From assembly GCF_000015565.1 (NCBI RefSeq), contig NC_008786.1, positions 1,674,001 through 1,738,000 on the forward strand: 64,000 bases of DNA, in the 5' to 3' direction. The DNA comes from Verminephrobacter eiseniae EF01-2 (GTDB lineage Bacteria > Pseudomonadota > Gammaproteobacteria > Burkholderiales > Burkholderiaceae_C). Positions 48,676 to 57,637 of the stretch are shown here, piece by piece. The notes under the pieces were generated by a model. It ran no database searches and was not told where the DNA came from. It saw nothing but the letters and a program-made list of their open reading frames with translations. The position numbers and the translations under genes are program-made. Numbering within the stretch: position 1 is the stretch's first letter; each line of letters starts with the position of its first letter.

Positions 48676-50217
48676 CTACATCACGGCGCCGACCTGCCAG
48701 GGGACGAACTCGTTTTGGCCATAGCCATGCTGCTCGCTCTTGGTCTGCGCGCCCGAGGCCGTGGCCAGCACCTGCTCGAAGATGCGCTGACCCATGGCCG
48801 CTATCGTGGTCTGGCCGTCGATGATCTCGCCGCAGTTGATGTCCATGTCCTCCTGCTGCCGCTGCCACAGCGCCGAGTTGGTGGCGAGCTTGAGCGAGGG
48901 CGAGGGCGCGCAGCCGTAGGCCGAGCCGCGCCCCGTGGTAAAGCAGATCAGGTTGGCCCCGCCGGCCACCTGGCCGGTGGCGCTGACCGGGTCGTAGCCC
49001 GGTGTGTCCATGTAGACCAGGCCGTGCTGCGTGACCGGCTCGGCGTATTCGTACACCGCCTCCAGGTTGCTGGTGCCGCCCTTGGCGACCGCGCCGAGCG
49101 ACTTTTCCAGGATCGTGGTCAGGCCGCCCGCCTTGTTGCCCGGCGAGGGGTTGTTGTTCATCTCGCCTTGGTGGATGGCCGTGTAGTGCTCCCACCATTT
49201 GATGCGCTCGACCAGTTTCCGGCCCACTTCGGGCTTGACGGCGCGGCGCGTGAGCAGGTGCTCGGCGCCGTACACCTCGGGCGTCTCGCTGAGGATGGCG
49301 CTGCCGCCATGCGCCACCAGCAGGTCCACCGCCGCGCCCAGCGCCGGGTTGGCGCTGATGCCCGAGTAGCCGTCGGAGCCGCCGCATTGCAGCCCGATCG
49401 TGATGTGCGCCGCGCTGCAAGGCTCGCGCTGGACGGCGTTGGCGCGCGGCAGCATCGCCTCGATCAGCGCCACGCCCTGGTCTATCGCCCGGCGCGTGCC
49501 GCCCTGCTCCTGGATGTTGAAGCTGCGCAGGTTCTCGCCTTCGACCAACTGGCCCGTGGCCAGCCAGCGGCTGATCTGGTTGGCCTCGCAGCCCAGCCCG
49601 ACGAGCAGCACGCCGGCGCAGTTCGGGTGCCTGGCGTAGCCGGTGAGCGTGCGCGTGAGAAGCTGCATGCCCAGGCCCTGCTGGTCCATGCCGCAGCCGC
49701 TGCCGTGGGTCAGCGCGATCACGCCGTCGACGTTGGCAAACGCCGCCAGCGCTTGCGGGTTGGTGTGGCGCGAGAAATGATCGGCAATGGCGCGCGCGAC
49801 GGTGGCCGAGCAGTTCACGCTGGTCAGCACGGCAAGGTAGTTGCGCGTGGCCACGCGGCCGTCGGCGCGCCGTATGCCCATGAAACTGGCCTGGCGCCTG
49901 GCGGGCGCGGGCTTGACATCGGCGCCGAAGGCGTAGTCGCGCTCGAACCGGCCCTTGTCCGGGCCCATGTCCAGGTTGTGGGTGTGCACATGCTCGCCGG
50001 CCGCAATGGGGCGGCTTGCGAAACCGATGATCTGGTTGTAGCGGCGCACCGGCTCGCCCTGCGCGATGGCGCGCATCGCGATCTTGTGGCCCGGCGGGAT
50101 CAGGCCGCGCACGCTCACCTGCTCGACGCGGCTGCCGCCGAGGAGTTGGGCGCGCGCGATGACGACGTCGTCGGCGGGATGCAGGCGGATGCAGGTAGTC
50201 ATCATGGGTCGATTCAT
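48676..50217 (-). CDS. UxaA-family altronate/galactarate dehydratase
   Basis: A 513-residue sugar-acid dehydratase with both modules joined. Residues about 1-95 form the SAF/UxaA N-terminal domain (CIRLHPADDVVIARAQL). The rest is the GarD/UxaA catalytic domain with SVNCSATVARAIADHFSR, THGSGCGMDQQG, LGLQCGGSDGYSGISANPALG and a CFTTGRGSAYGCAPSP C-terminus. Members dehydrate altronate, galactarate or related acids. It starts 2 bp after the TRAP permease gene. ATGs at 50205 and 50202 are alternative starts, and no clear ribosome site distinguishes them. Confidence 0.9.
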   Translation of the reverse strand: MNRPMMTTCIRLHPADDVVIARAQLLGGSRVEQVSVRGLIPPGHKIAMRAIAQGEPVRRYNQIIGFASRPIAAGEHVHTHNLDMGPDKGRFERDYAFGADVKPAPARRQASFMGIRRADGRVATRNYLAVLTSVNCSATVARAIADHFSRHTNPQALAAFANVDGVIALTHGSGCGMDQQGLGMQLLTRTLTGYARHPNCAGVLLVGLGCEANQISRWLATGQLVEGENLRSFNIQEQGGTRRAIDQGVALIEAMLPRANAVQREPCSAAHITIGLQCGGSDGYSGISANPALGAAVDLLVAHGGSAILSETPEVYGAEHLLTRRAVKPEVGRKLVERIKWWEHYTAIHQGEMNNNPSPGNKAGGLTTILEKSLGAVAKGGTSNLEAVYEYAEPVTQHGLVYMDTPGYDPVSATGQVAGGANLICFTTGRGSAYGCAPSPSLKLATNSALWQRQQEDMDINCGEIIDGQTTIAAMGQRIFEQVLATASGAQTKSEQHGYGQNEFVPWQVGAVM

Positions 50218-50219
50218 GG

Positions 50220-51620
50220 TCAATAAAACATCTTCGGAATCCAGAGCACGATCTTGGGTATGTAGGTGATCACGCCCAGGCTCAGCAGCAGCGGTATCAG
50301 CCAGGGCAGGATGGCCATCGTCGTGCGCTCCAGGCTCAGGCCCGAGATCCGCGCCAGCACGAACAGCACCATGCCCATCGGCGGGTGCAGCAGGCCGATC
50401 ATCAGGTTCAGCACCATCACCAGGCCGAAGTGGATCGGGTCGATGCCGAGCGTGCTGGCGATCGGCAGCAGGATCGGCACCAGGATGGTGATGGCCGCCG
50501 TCGGCTCCAGAAAGCAGCCCACGAAGAGCATCAGCAGGTTGGCCAGCAGCAGGAACACCCACGGCTCCTGGGTGAAGGCGAGCACCCAGGCGGCGATGTC
50601 GGTCGTCACGCCGGTGACGGTGAGCATCCAGCCGAAGATCGATGCCGCCGCGACGATCAGCAGCACCGTGCTCGTGGTCTCTATGGTGTCCAGGCAGACC
50701 CTGATGAACATCTTCCACGACAGCGTGCGGTACCAGGCAAAGCCCAGGATCATGGCCCACACGCAGGCCGCGATCGCGCCTTCGGTGGGGGTGAACAAGC
50801 CGGTGGTCATGCCGCCGATCAGCAGCACCGGCGTCATGATGGGCAGCAGCGCCTGGAAGTCGAACAGCTTGTCGAGCACGAAAAGGCAGGCCAGCCCGGC
50901 GAACACCGTCAACTGCGCCGGCGTGCCGAGCCTGACCACCAGCAGCCACAGCAAAAGGGGCCAGCCGATCACCACGAGCAGCTCCGCCAGCGCCTTGAAC
51001 AGCCGCGTGCGCGAGAACTGCACGTCCGCGCCCCAGCGGTTCTTGTGCGCGTAGTAGGCCACCGTGAGCATCATCAGGATGGCCAGCAACGCGCCGGGCA
51101 GCAGGCCCGCCAGGAACAGCGCCCCGACCGACACATTGGCCATCATCCCGTAGATCACGAACGGCAGGCTCGGCGGGATGATCGGGCCCAGCGTGGCCGA
51201 GGCCGCCGTCACGCCGACGGCGAACTCGGTGGAATAGCCATGCTCCTTCATGGCCTTGATCTCGATGGTGCCCAGGCCGGCCGCGTCGGCAATGGCCGTG
51301 CCGCTCATGCCCGCCATGATCACCGACCCGAGCACGTTCACATGCCCGAGGCCGCCCTTGAGCCAGCCGACCAGCGCCAGCGCGAAGTTGTAGATGCGCG
51401 TGGTGATGCCGGCGCTGTTCATCAGGTTGCCGGTCAGGATGAAAAACGGCACGGCCAGCAGCGGAAAGCTGTCGATGCCGCTGACCATGCGGTGGATGAC
51501 CACGAACGGCGGCAGCGGCTGGCTGTCGCTCGTCAGGATGTAGACCAGCGCGGCGCCCGCCATGGCGATGGCCACCGGAACGCCGCCGGCCATGAAGAAC
51601 AGGAAGATGATTTTCAGCAT
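50220..51620 (-). CDS. dctM: TRAP transporter large permease DctM
   Basis: A 466-residue membrane protein with about twelve helices, of the DctM/SiaQM large-subunit type. Family marks are PFFILTGNLMNSAGIT, GSVIMAGMSGTAIADAAGLG, ATLGPIIPPSLPFVIYG and GLFTPTEGAIAA. It drives sodium-coupled uptake of carboxylated substrates delivered by the DctP receptor. The ATG at 51620 gives the standard MLKIIFLFFMAGGVPVA opening. Confidence 0.95.
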   Translation of the reverse strand: MLKIIFLFFMAGGVPVAIAMAGAALVYILTSDSQPLPPFVVIHRMVSGIDSFPLLAVPFFILTGNLMNSAGITTRIYNFALALVGWLKGGLGHVNVLGSVIMAGMSGTAIADAAGLGTIEIKAMKEHGYSTEFAVGVTAASATLGPIIPPSLPFVIYGMMANVSVGALFLAGLLPGALLAILMMLTVAYYAHKNRWGADVQFSRTRLFKALAELLVVIGWPLLLWLLVVRLGTPAQLTVFAGLACLFVLDKLFDFQALLPIMTPVLLIGGMTTGLFTPTEGAIAACVWAMILGFAWYRTLSWKMFIRVCLDTIETTSTVLLIVAAASIFGWMLTVTGVTTDIAAWVLAFTQEPWVFLLLANLLMLFVGCFLEPTAAITILVPILLPIASTLGIDPIHFGLVMVLNLMIGLLHPPMGMVLFVLARISGLSLERTTMAILPWLIPLLLSLGVITYIPKIVLWIPKMFY

Positions 51621-51646
51621 GGGCTTGGGTGTCGCGGGGCCGGGTG

Positions 51647-52207
51647 TCAGCGCTGGTCCAGCGTGGATTCGGGTTGCGTGAGCACGCTGTAGCCGCGCTG
51701 CCAGTGGATGCACAGCACCTGCAGCGAACGCCAGGCCATCGCGGCGAAGCCGAACGCGCAGGGCGCGTAGACCACGTTCATCGGCAAATCGACGATGGTC
51801 ATGCGCGTCTGGTTGCCGATCTTGAGCATCATCTGCACCGTCATGACCACGGCCGCGACGAAAAAGGCGGTGCGCAACAGGTCCACCGCCATCGAGAGCA
51901 GGCGGCCCAGCGCGCGCGGCATGTGGCGGTAGAAGAAATCGACCTGGATCTGGTTGTTCTTGGCCACGCCCACCGCCGCGCCGATGAAGACCACGGCGAT
52001 GAGCATGTAGCGCGCGACCTCCTCGGTCCAGGCGGCCGAGTCGTTGAGCACGTAGCGCGTGACGAACTGGTAGAGCACCGTCAGGCCCAGCAGCCAGAAG
52101 ATGGCCAGCGCAATCCAGCCTTCGGCAATGGTGCCTGACAGACAGACCGCCTCGTCTTGCGCGTGGAACCGGCCTTCGTCGTCGATGGTTTTTGCAGGCT
52201 CGTTCAT
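51647..52207 (-). CDS. dctQ: TRAP transporter small permease DctQ
   Basis: A 186-residue protein with four hydrophobic helices and the family blocks VLYQFVTRYVLNDSAAWTEEVARYMLIAVVFIGAA and NNQIQVDFFYRH. It bridges the receptor and DctM. It lies between the dctP and dctM genes with short gaps, as expected for one transcript. Confidence 0.93.
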   Translation of the reverse strand: MNEPAKTIDDEGRFHAQDEAVCLSGTIAEGWIALAIFWLLGLTVLYQFVTRYVLNDSAAWTEEVARYMLIAVVFIGAAVGVAKNNQIQVDFFYRHMPRALGRLLSMAVDLLRTAFFVAAVVMTVQMMLKIGNQTRMTIVDLPMNVVYAPCAFGFAAMAWRSLQVLCIHWQRGYSVLTQPESTLDQR

Positions 52208-52250
52208 GGCTGCGTCGGGGTGCCGGGGGCGGGCTTGCGGGCTTGCAGGC

Positions 52251-53249
52251 TTACTTGAGTGCCAGGATGCGCTCGTAGTCTCGTTGGCGATAGCCATGGT
52301 CCGTCGGCTTGGTGGCCAAGAGCACGGCGGCGCGGAAGGCGTCCCTGTCGACCGTGATCACATGGTTGCCCCGGTTCTTGAACTCCTGCGCCAGCCGCGC
52401 CTCGGACGCGATGATTTCCCGGCCGGTCTTTTCGGCGGCCTCCTGCATCACCTCGGTGAAGATCTTCTTTTCATCCGCCGAGAGCTTGGCCCATAGCTGC
52501 CCCGAGCAGATCGTGAGCAGCGAATCGACGATGTGGCCGGTCAGCGAAATGTTCTTTTGCACCTCGAAGAACTTCTTGGCTTCGATGGTGGGCAGCGGGT
52601 TCTCCTGCGCATCGACCGTGTTGTTCTGCAGGGCCAGGTACACCTCGGCGAAGGCAATGGGCGTCGGGTTGGCGCCCAGCGATTTCGGGAAGGCGAGGTA
52701 GGCCGGCGCGTCGGGCACGCGGATCTTCAGGCCCTTCATGTCTTCGGGCTTGCGCACCGGCCGTGCCGCGCTCGATGTCACATGGCGCGCGCCGTAGTAG
52801 CTGAGCGCAGTGATGTGGTTGCCGCTCTTGTCGTCGTAGCCCTTGGCGAGCTCGTTGAAAACGTCGCTCTTGGCGTACTTCAACTGGTGCTCGGCGTCGC
52901 GGAAGATGAAGGGGAAGTACGAGACCGCCAGCGGCGGGTAGATGCGCCCGGCAAAGCTCGCACCCGACAAAATGATGTCGACCATGCCGAGCGTCAGGCC
53001 CTGGTTGATGTCGGCTTCCTTGCCGAGCGTGGAGGCCGGGAACACCTGCACCTCGTAGCGGCCGTTGGTGCGCCTTTTGATCTCGTCGCCGGCCCACACC
53101 GAGTATTTGTGAAACGGTTCCGATATCTCGTAGACATGGGCCCACTTGAGCTTGGTCTGCGCAGCGGCGATGCCCGCCATGCCGAGGCTGGCGGCGGCCA
53201 GCGCGCAGGCGGCGAATGTCCGGAGGAGGGTGCTTCGTGGGTTGCTCAT
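52251..53249 (-). CDS. dctP: TRAP transporter substrate-binding protein DctP, copy 1
   Basis: A 332-residue periplasmic receptor. Signal peptide LLRTFAACALAAASLGMAGIAAAQ; family blocks HKYSVWAGDEIKRRTNGRYEV, FPASTLGKEADINQGLTLG, the anion-binding region GLKIRVPDAPAYLAFPKSLGANPTPI with the conserved Arg, and ALQNNTVDAQENPLPTIEA. It is the nearer of two adjacent paralogues and is followed by dctQ. Confidence 0.93.
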   Translation of the reverse strand: MSNPRSTLLRTFAACALAAASLGMAGIAAAQTKLKWAHVYEISEPFHKYSVWAGDEIKRRTNGRYEVQVFPASTLGKEADINQGLTLGMVDIILSGASFAGRIYPPLAVSYFPFIFRDAEHQLKYAKSDVFNELAKGYDDKSGNHITALSYYGARHVTSSAARPVRKPEDMKGLKIRVPDAPAYLAFPKSLGANPTPIAFAEVYLALQNNTVDAQENPLPTIEAKKFFEVQKNISLTGHIVDSLLTICSGQLWAKLSADEKKIFTEVMQEAAEKTGREIIASEARLAQEFKNRGNHVITVDRDAFRAAVLLATKPTDHGYRQRDYERILALK

Positions 53250-53289
53250 GGTGCTGTCTGCGGGGTGAATGCGGGGTGGAGGTGGTGGT

Positions 53290-54285
53290 TCATTGGATGG
53301 CCAGGATGCGCTCGTAGTCCCGCTGGCGCAAGCCATGGTCGGTCGGCCTGGTGGCCTTGAGCACGGCCTCGCGGAAGGCCCTCTTGTCGACCGCGATCAC
53401 GTTGTTGCCCTTGTTCCTGAACTCCTGCACCAGGCGCGCCTCGGCGGCGAGGACCTCGTGGCCGGCCTTGTCTGCGGCTTCCTGCATCACCGCGCCGAAG
53501 ACCTTCTTGTCCTCGTCCGAGAGCCTGGCCCACAGCGTGCCCGAGCAGATGGTCAAGAGCGATTCGACGATGTGGCCGGTGAGCGAGATGTTCTTTTGCA
53601 CCTCGAAGAATTTCCTCGCATCGATCGTCGGCAGCGGGCTTTCCTGCGCATCGACCGTGTTGTTTTGCAGCGCCAGGTAGACCTCGGCGAGAGCGATCGG
53701 CGTCGGGTTGGCGCCCAGCGCGCGCGGAAAAATCAGCGTGGCCGGCGTATCGGGCACGCGGATCTTCAGGCCCTTCATGTCCTCGGGCCGGGCCACCGGG
53801 CGCGCGGCGCTGGAGGTGACATGGCGCGTGCCGAAGTAGCCCAGCGCCGTGATGTGGTTGCCGCTCTTGTCGTCGTAGCCCTTGGCCAGTTCCTTGAACA
53901 CATCGCTCCTGGCGTACTTGATCTGGTGCTCGGCGTCGCGAAAGATGAACGGAAAGGCCGAGACCGCCAGCGGCGGGTAGAGGCGGCCCGCGAAACTCGG
54001 GCCGGCCATGATGATGTCGACCGTGCCGAGCGTCAGGCCCTGGTTGATGTCGGCTTCCTTGCCGAGCGTGGAGGCCGGGAACACCTGCACCTCGTAGCGC
54101 CCGTTGGTGCGCCTCTTGATCTCGTTGCCGGCCCACACCGAGTATTTGTGAAACGGTTCCGATGTCTCGTAGACATGGGCCCACTTGAGCTTGGCCTGCG
54201 CAGCGGCGATGCCCGCCAGGCCGAGGCTGGCGGCGGCCAGCGCGCAGGCGGCGAATGTCCGAAGGGCCGTTCGTTGGCTGCTCAT
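53290..54285 (-). CDS. dctP: TRAP transporter substrate-binding protein DctP, copy 2
   Basis: A 331-residue paralogue of the next gene, with the same signal peptide and nearly the same blocks (FPASTLGKEADINQGLTLG, LQNNTVDAQESPLPTIDA). Differences cluster in ligand-pocket positions: IRVPDTPATLIFPRALG here versus the other's VPDAPAYLAFPKSLG, and GYFGTRHV versus SYYGARHV. A tandem duplication followed by ligand divergence is likely. Both would use the same DctQM. Confidence 0.93.
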   Translation of the reverse strand: MSSQRTALRTFAACALAAASLGLAGIAAAQAKLKWAHVYETSEPFHKYSVWAGNEIKRRTNGRYEVQVFPASTLGKEADINQGLTLGTVDIIMAGPSFAGRLYPPLAVSAFPFIFRDAEHQIKYARSDVFKELAKGYDDKSGNHITALGYFGTRHVTSSAARPVARPEDMKGLKIRVPDTPATLIFPRALGANPTPIALAEVYLALQNNTVDAQESPLPTIDARKFFEVQKNISLTGHIVESLLTICSGTLWARLSDEDKKVFGAVMQEAADKAGHEVLAAEARLVQEFRNKGNNVIAVDKRAFREAVLKATRPTDHGLRQRDYERILAIQ

Positions 54286-54336
54286 GGTGTCGGGGATGCG
54301 TGTCGGGAGGAGGGGCTGGCATGCCGGGTCGGCATG

Positions 54337-55071
54337 TCAGGTCGACTTGGTGCGGCGCCAGTTCACGCTGAAACGGCGGTGCGATTTGTCCATGTGCGCG
54401 TGCATCGCGTCGCGCGCGGCCCCGGCGTCGTGCGCGGCGATCGCGTCGCGGATGGCTTCGTGCTCGGCAATGGCGACGCGCCAAGAGGTCACGGTCTCGA
54501 AATAGCCGCCAAGCCGCATGAAGATCGGCCCCTGGCGCGAATCCCAAAAGCCCTGCACCGTCTCCACCAGCACCGTATTGCCACTGGCGCCGGCGATGGC
54601 CAGGTGAAAGGCGCGGTCGCCGTCCAGCGGCGCAACCCGGCGCTCGGCCTGTTCGTGCATCGAGGCGATGGCGCGCGACATCGCGTCCACATCCTTGCGC
54701 TTGCCGCAGCGGGCGGCGATGGCGGCAGTCTCGCCCTCGACCACGCGGCGCGCGCGGATCAGTTCCAGCGGCCCCCACTCCGAGGGCGCCACGGCCCCGG
54801 ACGGCGCCACGGCCTCGGCAGACGCCACGGGCCGGCGCGCGCGGTCGAGCACGTACACGCCCGAGCCGATGCGCACCTCCACCCAGTCCTCGACCTCCAG
54901 CGCGATCAGCGCCTCGCGCACCGACGGCCGGCTCACGCCCAGTCGTTGGGCCAGGTCGCGCTCGGCAGGCAGCCGCGCACCGGCGTCGAATGCGCCCTGG
55001 GCGATCAGGGCGCGCAACTGCTCGGCGATCTGGCGATACAGGCGTTGGGGTTCTACGGTCTGCAGTGGCAC
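54337..55071 (-). CDS. GntR/FadR-family (FCD) transcriptional regulator
   Basis: A 244-residue repressor. Residues about 10-75 form the winged helix (LYRQIAEQLRALIAQGAFDAGARLPAERDLAQRLGVSRPSVREALIAL), and the rest is the FCD ligand domain (EGETAAIAARCG, DRAFHLAIAGASGN, HEAIRDAIAAHD with metal-binding His). Close family members (UxuR/ExuR type) respond to sugar acids. It lies upstream of the TRAP genes and has a matching palindrome 45 bp before its own start, so autoregulation and control of the TRAP-UxaA-ABC block are likely. A repeated VAPSG / GAVAPSE linker lies near residue 90. Confidence 0.92.
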   Translation of the reverse strand: MPLQTVEPQRLYRQIAEQLRALIAQGAFDAGARLPAERDLAQRLGVSRPSVREALIALEVEDWVEVRIGSGVYVLDRARRPVASAEAVAPSGAVAPSEWGPLELIRARRVVEGETAAIAARCGKRKDVDAMSRAIASMHEQAERRVAPLDGDRAFHLAIAGASGNTVLVETVQGFWDSRQGPIFMRLGGYFETVTSWRVAIAEHEAIRDAIAAHDAGAARDAMHAHMDKSHRRFSVNWRRTKST

Positions 55072-55115
55072 GGGACGGGTGGCGCAGGCTGGCCCTGCGT
55101 TGGACGACGATCGAA

Positions 55116-55132
55116 AATTGGTAAGGCCAATT
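55116..55132. promoter_or_regulatory. GntR/FadR-type operator palindrome
   Basis: AATTGG-TAAGG-CCAATT is a perfect inverted repeat of 6-bp arms with a 5-bp spacer, like the TTGGT-N-ACCAA operators of FCD-type GntR repressors (UxuR/ExuR class). It sits 45 bp before the gntR start. Confidence 0.6.
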
Positions 55133-55383
55133 CAGGATACGGCGCCTTGCCCGCTCCACCCATCGGGTCAAACCCGAGTCCGCCGTCGCAGCCCTGCCGC
55201 CGGTGCCGGCGTCGGTGCCGGCGTTGGGCAGGCCCGGCCATCCGTGCCGGTGCGCTGGCCGCCTTGCCGCACGGGATCGGTGCGCGGCGGGCGCCGGGGC
55301 GCGCCGGGCCGGTGGCCGCCACGGTCACGCAGCGCCCGCCGCCCGGACCGGGCGCGGCGCAGGGCGGCCGTTTGGCCGGACGC
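55133..55383. other. Non-coding stretch between SDR and gntR
   Basis: The gap between the SDR stop and the gntR start is 312 bp. Apart from the operator and an AT-rich patch (CCAATTCAGGATACGG) near 55130, it is GC-rich with no gene that I can support. Confidence 0.4.
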
Positions 55384-56178
55384 TCAGGGCGCAAGCCCCA
55401 CCGTCATGCCACCGCAGACATACAGCACCTGGCCGGTGGTAAAGCCCGCGCGCGCATCGAGCAGCGAGGCGACCTGGTGCGCTATGTCGTCGGGATGCCC
55501 CATGCGGCGCAGCGGGATGGTGTCGAGAATGCGCTGCGTCGCAGGCGCGCCGGGCGGGTTCACGCGCTCGAAGAGTTCGGTGGCAATGGGGCCGGGGCCG
55601 ATGGCGTTGACGGTGATGCCGTCGGCGGCCAATTCCAGGGCCAGCGCGCGCGTGTAGCCGTGCACCGCGGCCTTGCTGGCCGCGTAGGCAATGCGCTCGG
55701 CCTTGCCCAGCGCGGCGCGGCTGGAGATATTGACGATGCGCCCAAAGCGCGCTGCGCGCATGGCCGGCAGCAGCGCCTGCACGCAGAGGATGGCCGCAGC
55801 CACGTTGACGGCCATCACGGCCTGCAGGTCGGCGCTGGTGACGGCATCGATGGTTGCCGGGCGCACGACACCGGCGTTGTTCACCAGGCGCGTGACCGGC
55901 CGTTCGGCCACGGTGCGTGCCAGGGCGGCGCGCAGCGCGCGCTCGTCGGCCAGATCCACCGGCACGAAAGTTTCGCGCGCGCCCAGCGCGACCGGGGGGA
56001 CGATGTCGTAGTTGAGCACCTGCAGGCCGTCGGCCATCAGGCGCGCCGCCACGGCGCGACCGATGCCACGGCTGGCGCCGGTCACGAGCACGGCGCCTTC
56101 CTGGGCGTTGTCGGCAGCGCGCACCGGGGTGCCTTCGGCTGCGGTATGAGCGCCTTCGGGCGGCCGGGCGGCGCTCAT
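55384..56178 (-). CDS. SDR-family oxidoreductase
   Basis: A 264-residue short-chain dehydrogenase with the cofactor motif VTGASRGIGRAVAARL, NNAGV, and the catalytic Ser-Tyr-Lys set in RIVNISSRAAL and YAASKAAVHGYTRALALE. The C-terminus has GPGPIATELFE and the family ending TGQVLYVCGGMTVG. The residue after the Rossmann strand reads YDIVPP, suggesting NAD rather than NADP preference. Similar SDRs oxidise sugars or sugar acids in GntR-linked clusters. The ATG at 56178 follows an upstream small frame whose stop overlaps it. Confidence 0.87.
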   Translation of the reverse strand: MSAARPPEGAHTAAEGTPVRAADNAQEGAVLVTGASRGIGRAVAARLMADGLQVLNYDIVPPVALGARETFVPVDLADERALRAALARTVAERPVTRLVNNAGVVRPATIDAVTSADLQAVMAVNVAAAILCVQALLPAMRAARFGRIVNISSRAALGKAERIAYAASKAAVHGYTRALALELAADGITVNAIGPGPIATELFERVNPPGAPATQRILDTIPLRRMGHPDDIAHQVASLLDARAGFTTGQVLYVCGGMTVGLAP

Positions 56179-56372
56179 GATCGACCGTCCTGGCCGGGGG
56201 CTGCTCCGGCGGGCGCCGGGGTGCGCGCGCACAGGCGGGCGACAGGGGTGTGGGCACAGGGGTGGGCAGAGCGGGTCATCGGAGGTTCTCCTTCAGCGGG
56301 CCATGGCGGCCAGTGCCCGCTGAAGGGCGGCGCGCCAGAAAAAGTCGATCGCACACATATGGATGGGGTCAT
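56175..56372 (-). CDS. Possible small leader-type ORF before the SDR
   Basis: A 65-codon frame (MTPSICVRSTFSGAPPF to APGQDGRS) has an AAGGAG ribosome site 9 bases before its ATG at 56372, and its stop overlaps the SDR start (ATGA). The product is Pro/Ala/Arg-rich with no recognisable domain. It may be a translated leader that couples to the SDR, or chance. The remainder of 56179-56565 is non-coding as far as I can see. Confidence 0.3.
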   Translation of the reverse strand: MTPSICVRSTFSGAPPFSGHWPPWPAEGEPPMTRSAHPCAHTPVARLCARTPAPAGAAPGQDGRS

Positions 56373-56565
56373 GGGGTCATGCTCCTTCAAACGGCGGCAG
56401 TTTGCCCGAACAGCGCGCCGCGCACCTCGACCACCCGGCGCCAGCGCCCGCTCCCGGGCGTCGCGAAGGGGTGTATTTTCATCTTCGCCATGGCTGCTGC
56501 GCATTGAATGCAAGTCTTGGCAGGAAACGGCACACCTCATCCGTCCACAGAGCACTGCCGAGCGC

Positions 56566-57612
56566 TCAGGCGGCAGCGGCACGCTGCAACCGGTCGCGCA
56601 CGCCTTCCCAATCGGGGGTCGCGGGCGGGGTTTCGATCCAGATCAGTGGCACGCCTGCGTCGTCCAGGCTGCGCAGCACGGCAAACAGTTGTTGCGCGGT
56701 GGCGCTGGCGTCATCGGGCATGCGCCGCAGGATGGGTCCGGGCGCGGGCATGCGCAGCGCAGACCGGGCGTAGACGGCCATCGGGGCGGTGGCGGCGGGG
56801 GCGGAGGCGGCCCACAGGTCCAGGCTGGTCTGCAAGGCCCGGGCGTCCATCAGGCGAACCTTGGCCCTGGGGGCATAGTGGGCCGCCAGCGTGCCCGGGG
56901 CGCGGGGATCGAGGGCCGGCAACTCGGCGCGCGACAGCGGCGCGATGCCGCAGGCGGCCGCGATCTGCGCGCGCGTGATCGAGCCGGGCCGCAGCAGCAC
57001 CGGCAGGCCGCGCGTGCAGTCGACGATGGTCGATTCGATGCCCAGCGCGCAGGGCCCGCCATCGAGCACCAGCAGCGCGGCGCCCAATTCGTCCTGCACA
57101 TGCTGCGCGGTGGTCGTGCTGACCCGGCCAAAGCGGTTCGCGCTGGGCGCGGCCAGGCCCCGGATGGGCGGGCCGCCCTGGTCATGGCCCTGGTCCGTGC
57201 CGCCCTCGGGCGGCGGCGCCGCGCAGGCCCGCAGCAGCGCCTGCGCGACGGGGTGCGCCGGGCAGCGCAGGCCCACGCTGTCCTGGCCGCCGGCGGCTGC
57301 GCTGGCCACGCCTGGCCGGCGCGGCAGGATCAGCGTCAGCGGCCCGGGCCAGAACGCATCGGCCAGGGCCTGGGCAAAGGCCGGCAGCGCGCGCGCGAAG
57401 TGGGCAATGCCTTCGGCGCTGGCCACATGCACGATCAGCGGGTGGTCGCGGGGCCGGCCCTTGGCGGCAAAGATTTGCGCCACTGCGGCATCGTTGCCGG
57501 CGTCAGCCGCCAGGCCGTACACGGTCTCGGTGGGCAGGCCCAGCAGCGCGCCGCTGCGCAGGGCGCGCGCGGCTGCGGCGATGGCGCGGGGGTCGTGACC
57601 GTCGAGGATCAT
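56566..57612 (-). CDS. L-threonylcarbamoyladenylate synthase (Sua5/YrdC/YwlC family)
   Basis: A 348-residue long-form Sua5 that makes threonylcarbamoyl-AMP for tRNA t6A. The catalytic domain (residues about 10-210) has LPTETVYGLAADA, FAAKGRPRDHPLIVHVA, FWPGPLTLIL and APSANRFGRVSTTTAQHVQDEL. The C-terminal Sua5 domain follows (LAAHYAPRAKVRL). A glycine/glutamine-rich insertion (PPPEGGTDQGHDQGG, about residues 133-147) is unusual. It lies 25 bp from purK, so it may be co-transcribed with the purine genes. Confidence 0.92.
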   Translation of the reverse strand: MILDGHDPRAIAAAARALRSGALLGLPTETVYGLAADAGNDAAVAQIFAAKGRPRDHPLIVHVASAEGIAHFARALPAFAQALADAFWPGPLTLILPRRPGVASAAAGGQDSVGLRCPAHPVAQALLRACAAPPPEGGTDQGHDQGGPPIRGLAAPSANRFGRVSTTTAQHVQDELGAALLVLDGGPCALGIESTIVDCTRGLPVLLRPGSITRAQIAAACGIAPLSRAELPALDPRAPGTLAAHYAPRAKVRLMDARALQTSLDLWAASAPAATAPMAVYARSALRMPAPGPILRRMPDDASATAQQLFAVLRSLDDAGVPLIWIETPPATPDWEGVRDRLQRAAAA

Positions 57613-57637
57613 GCTCGGTCAGCGTCGAGGATCATGG

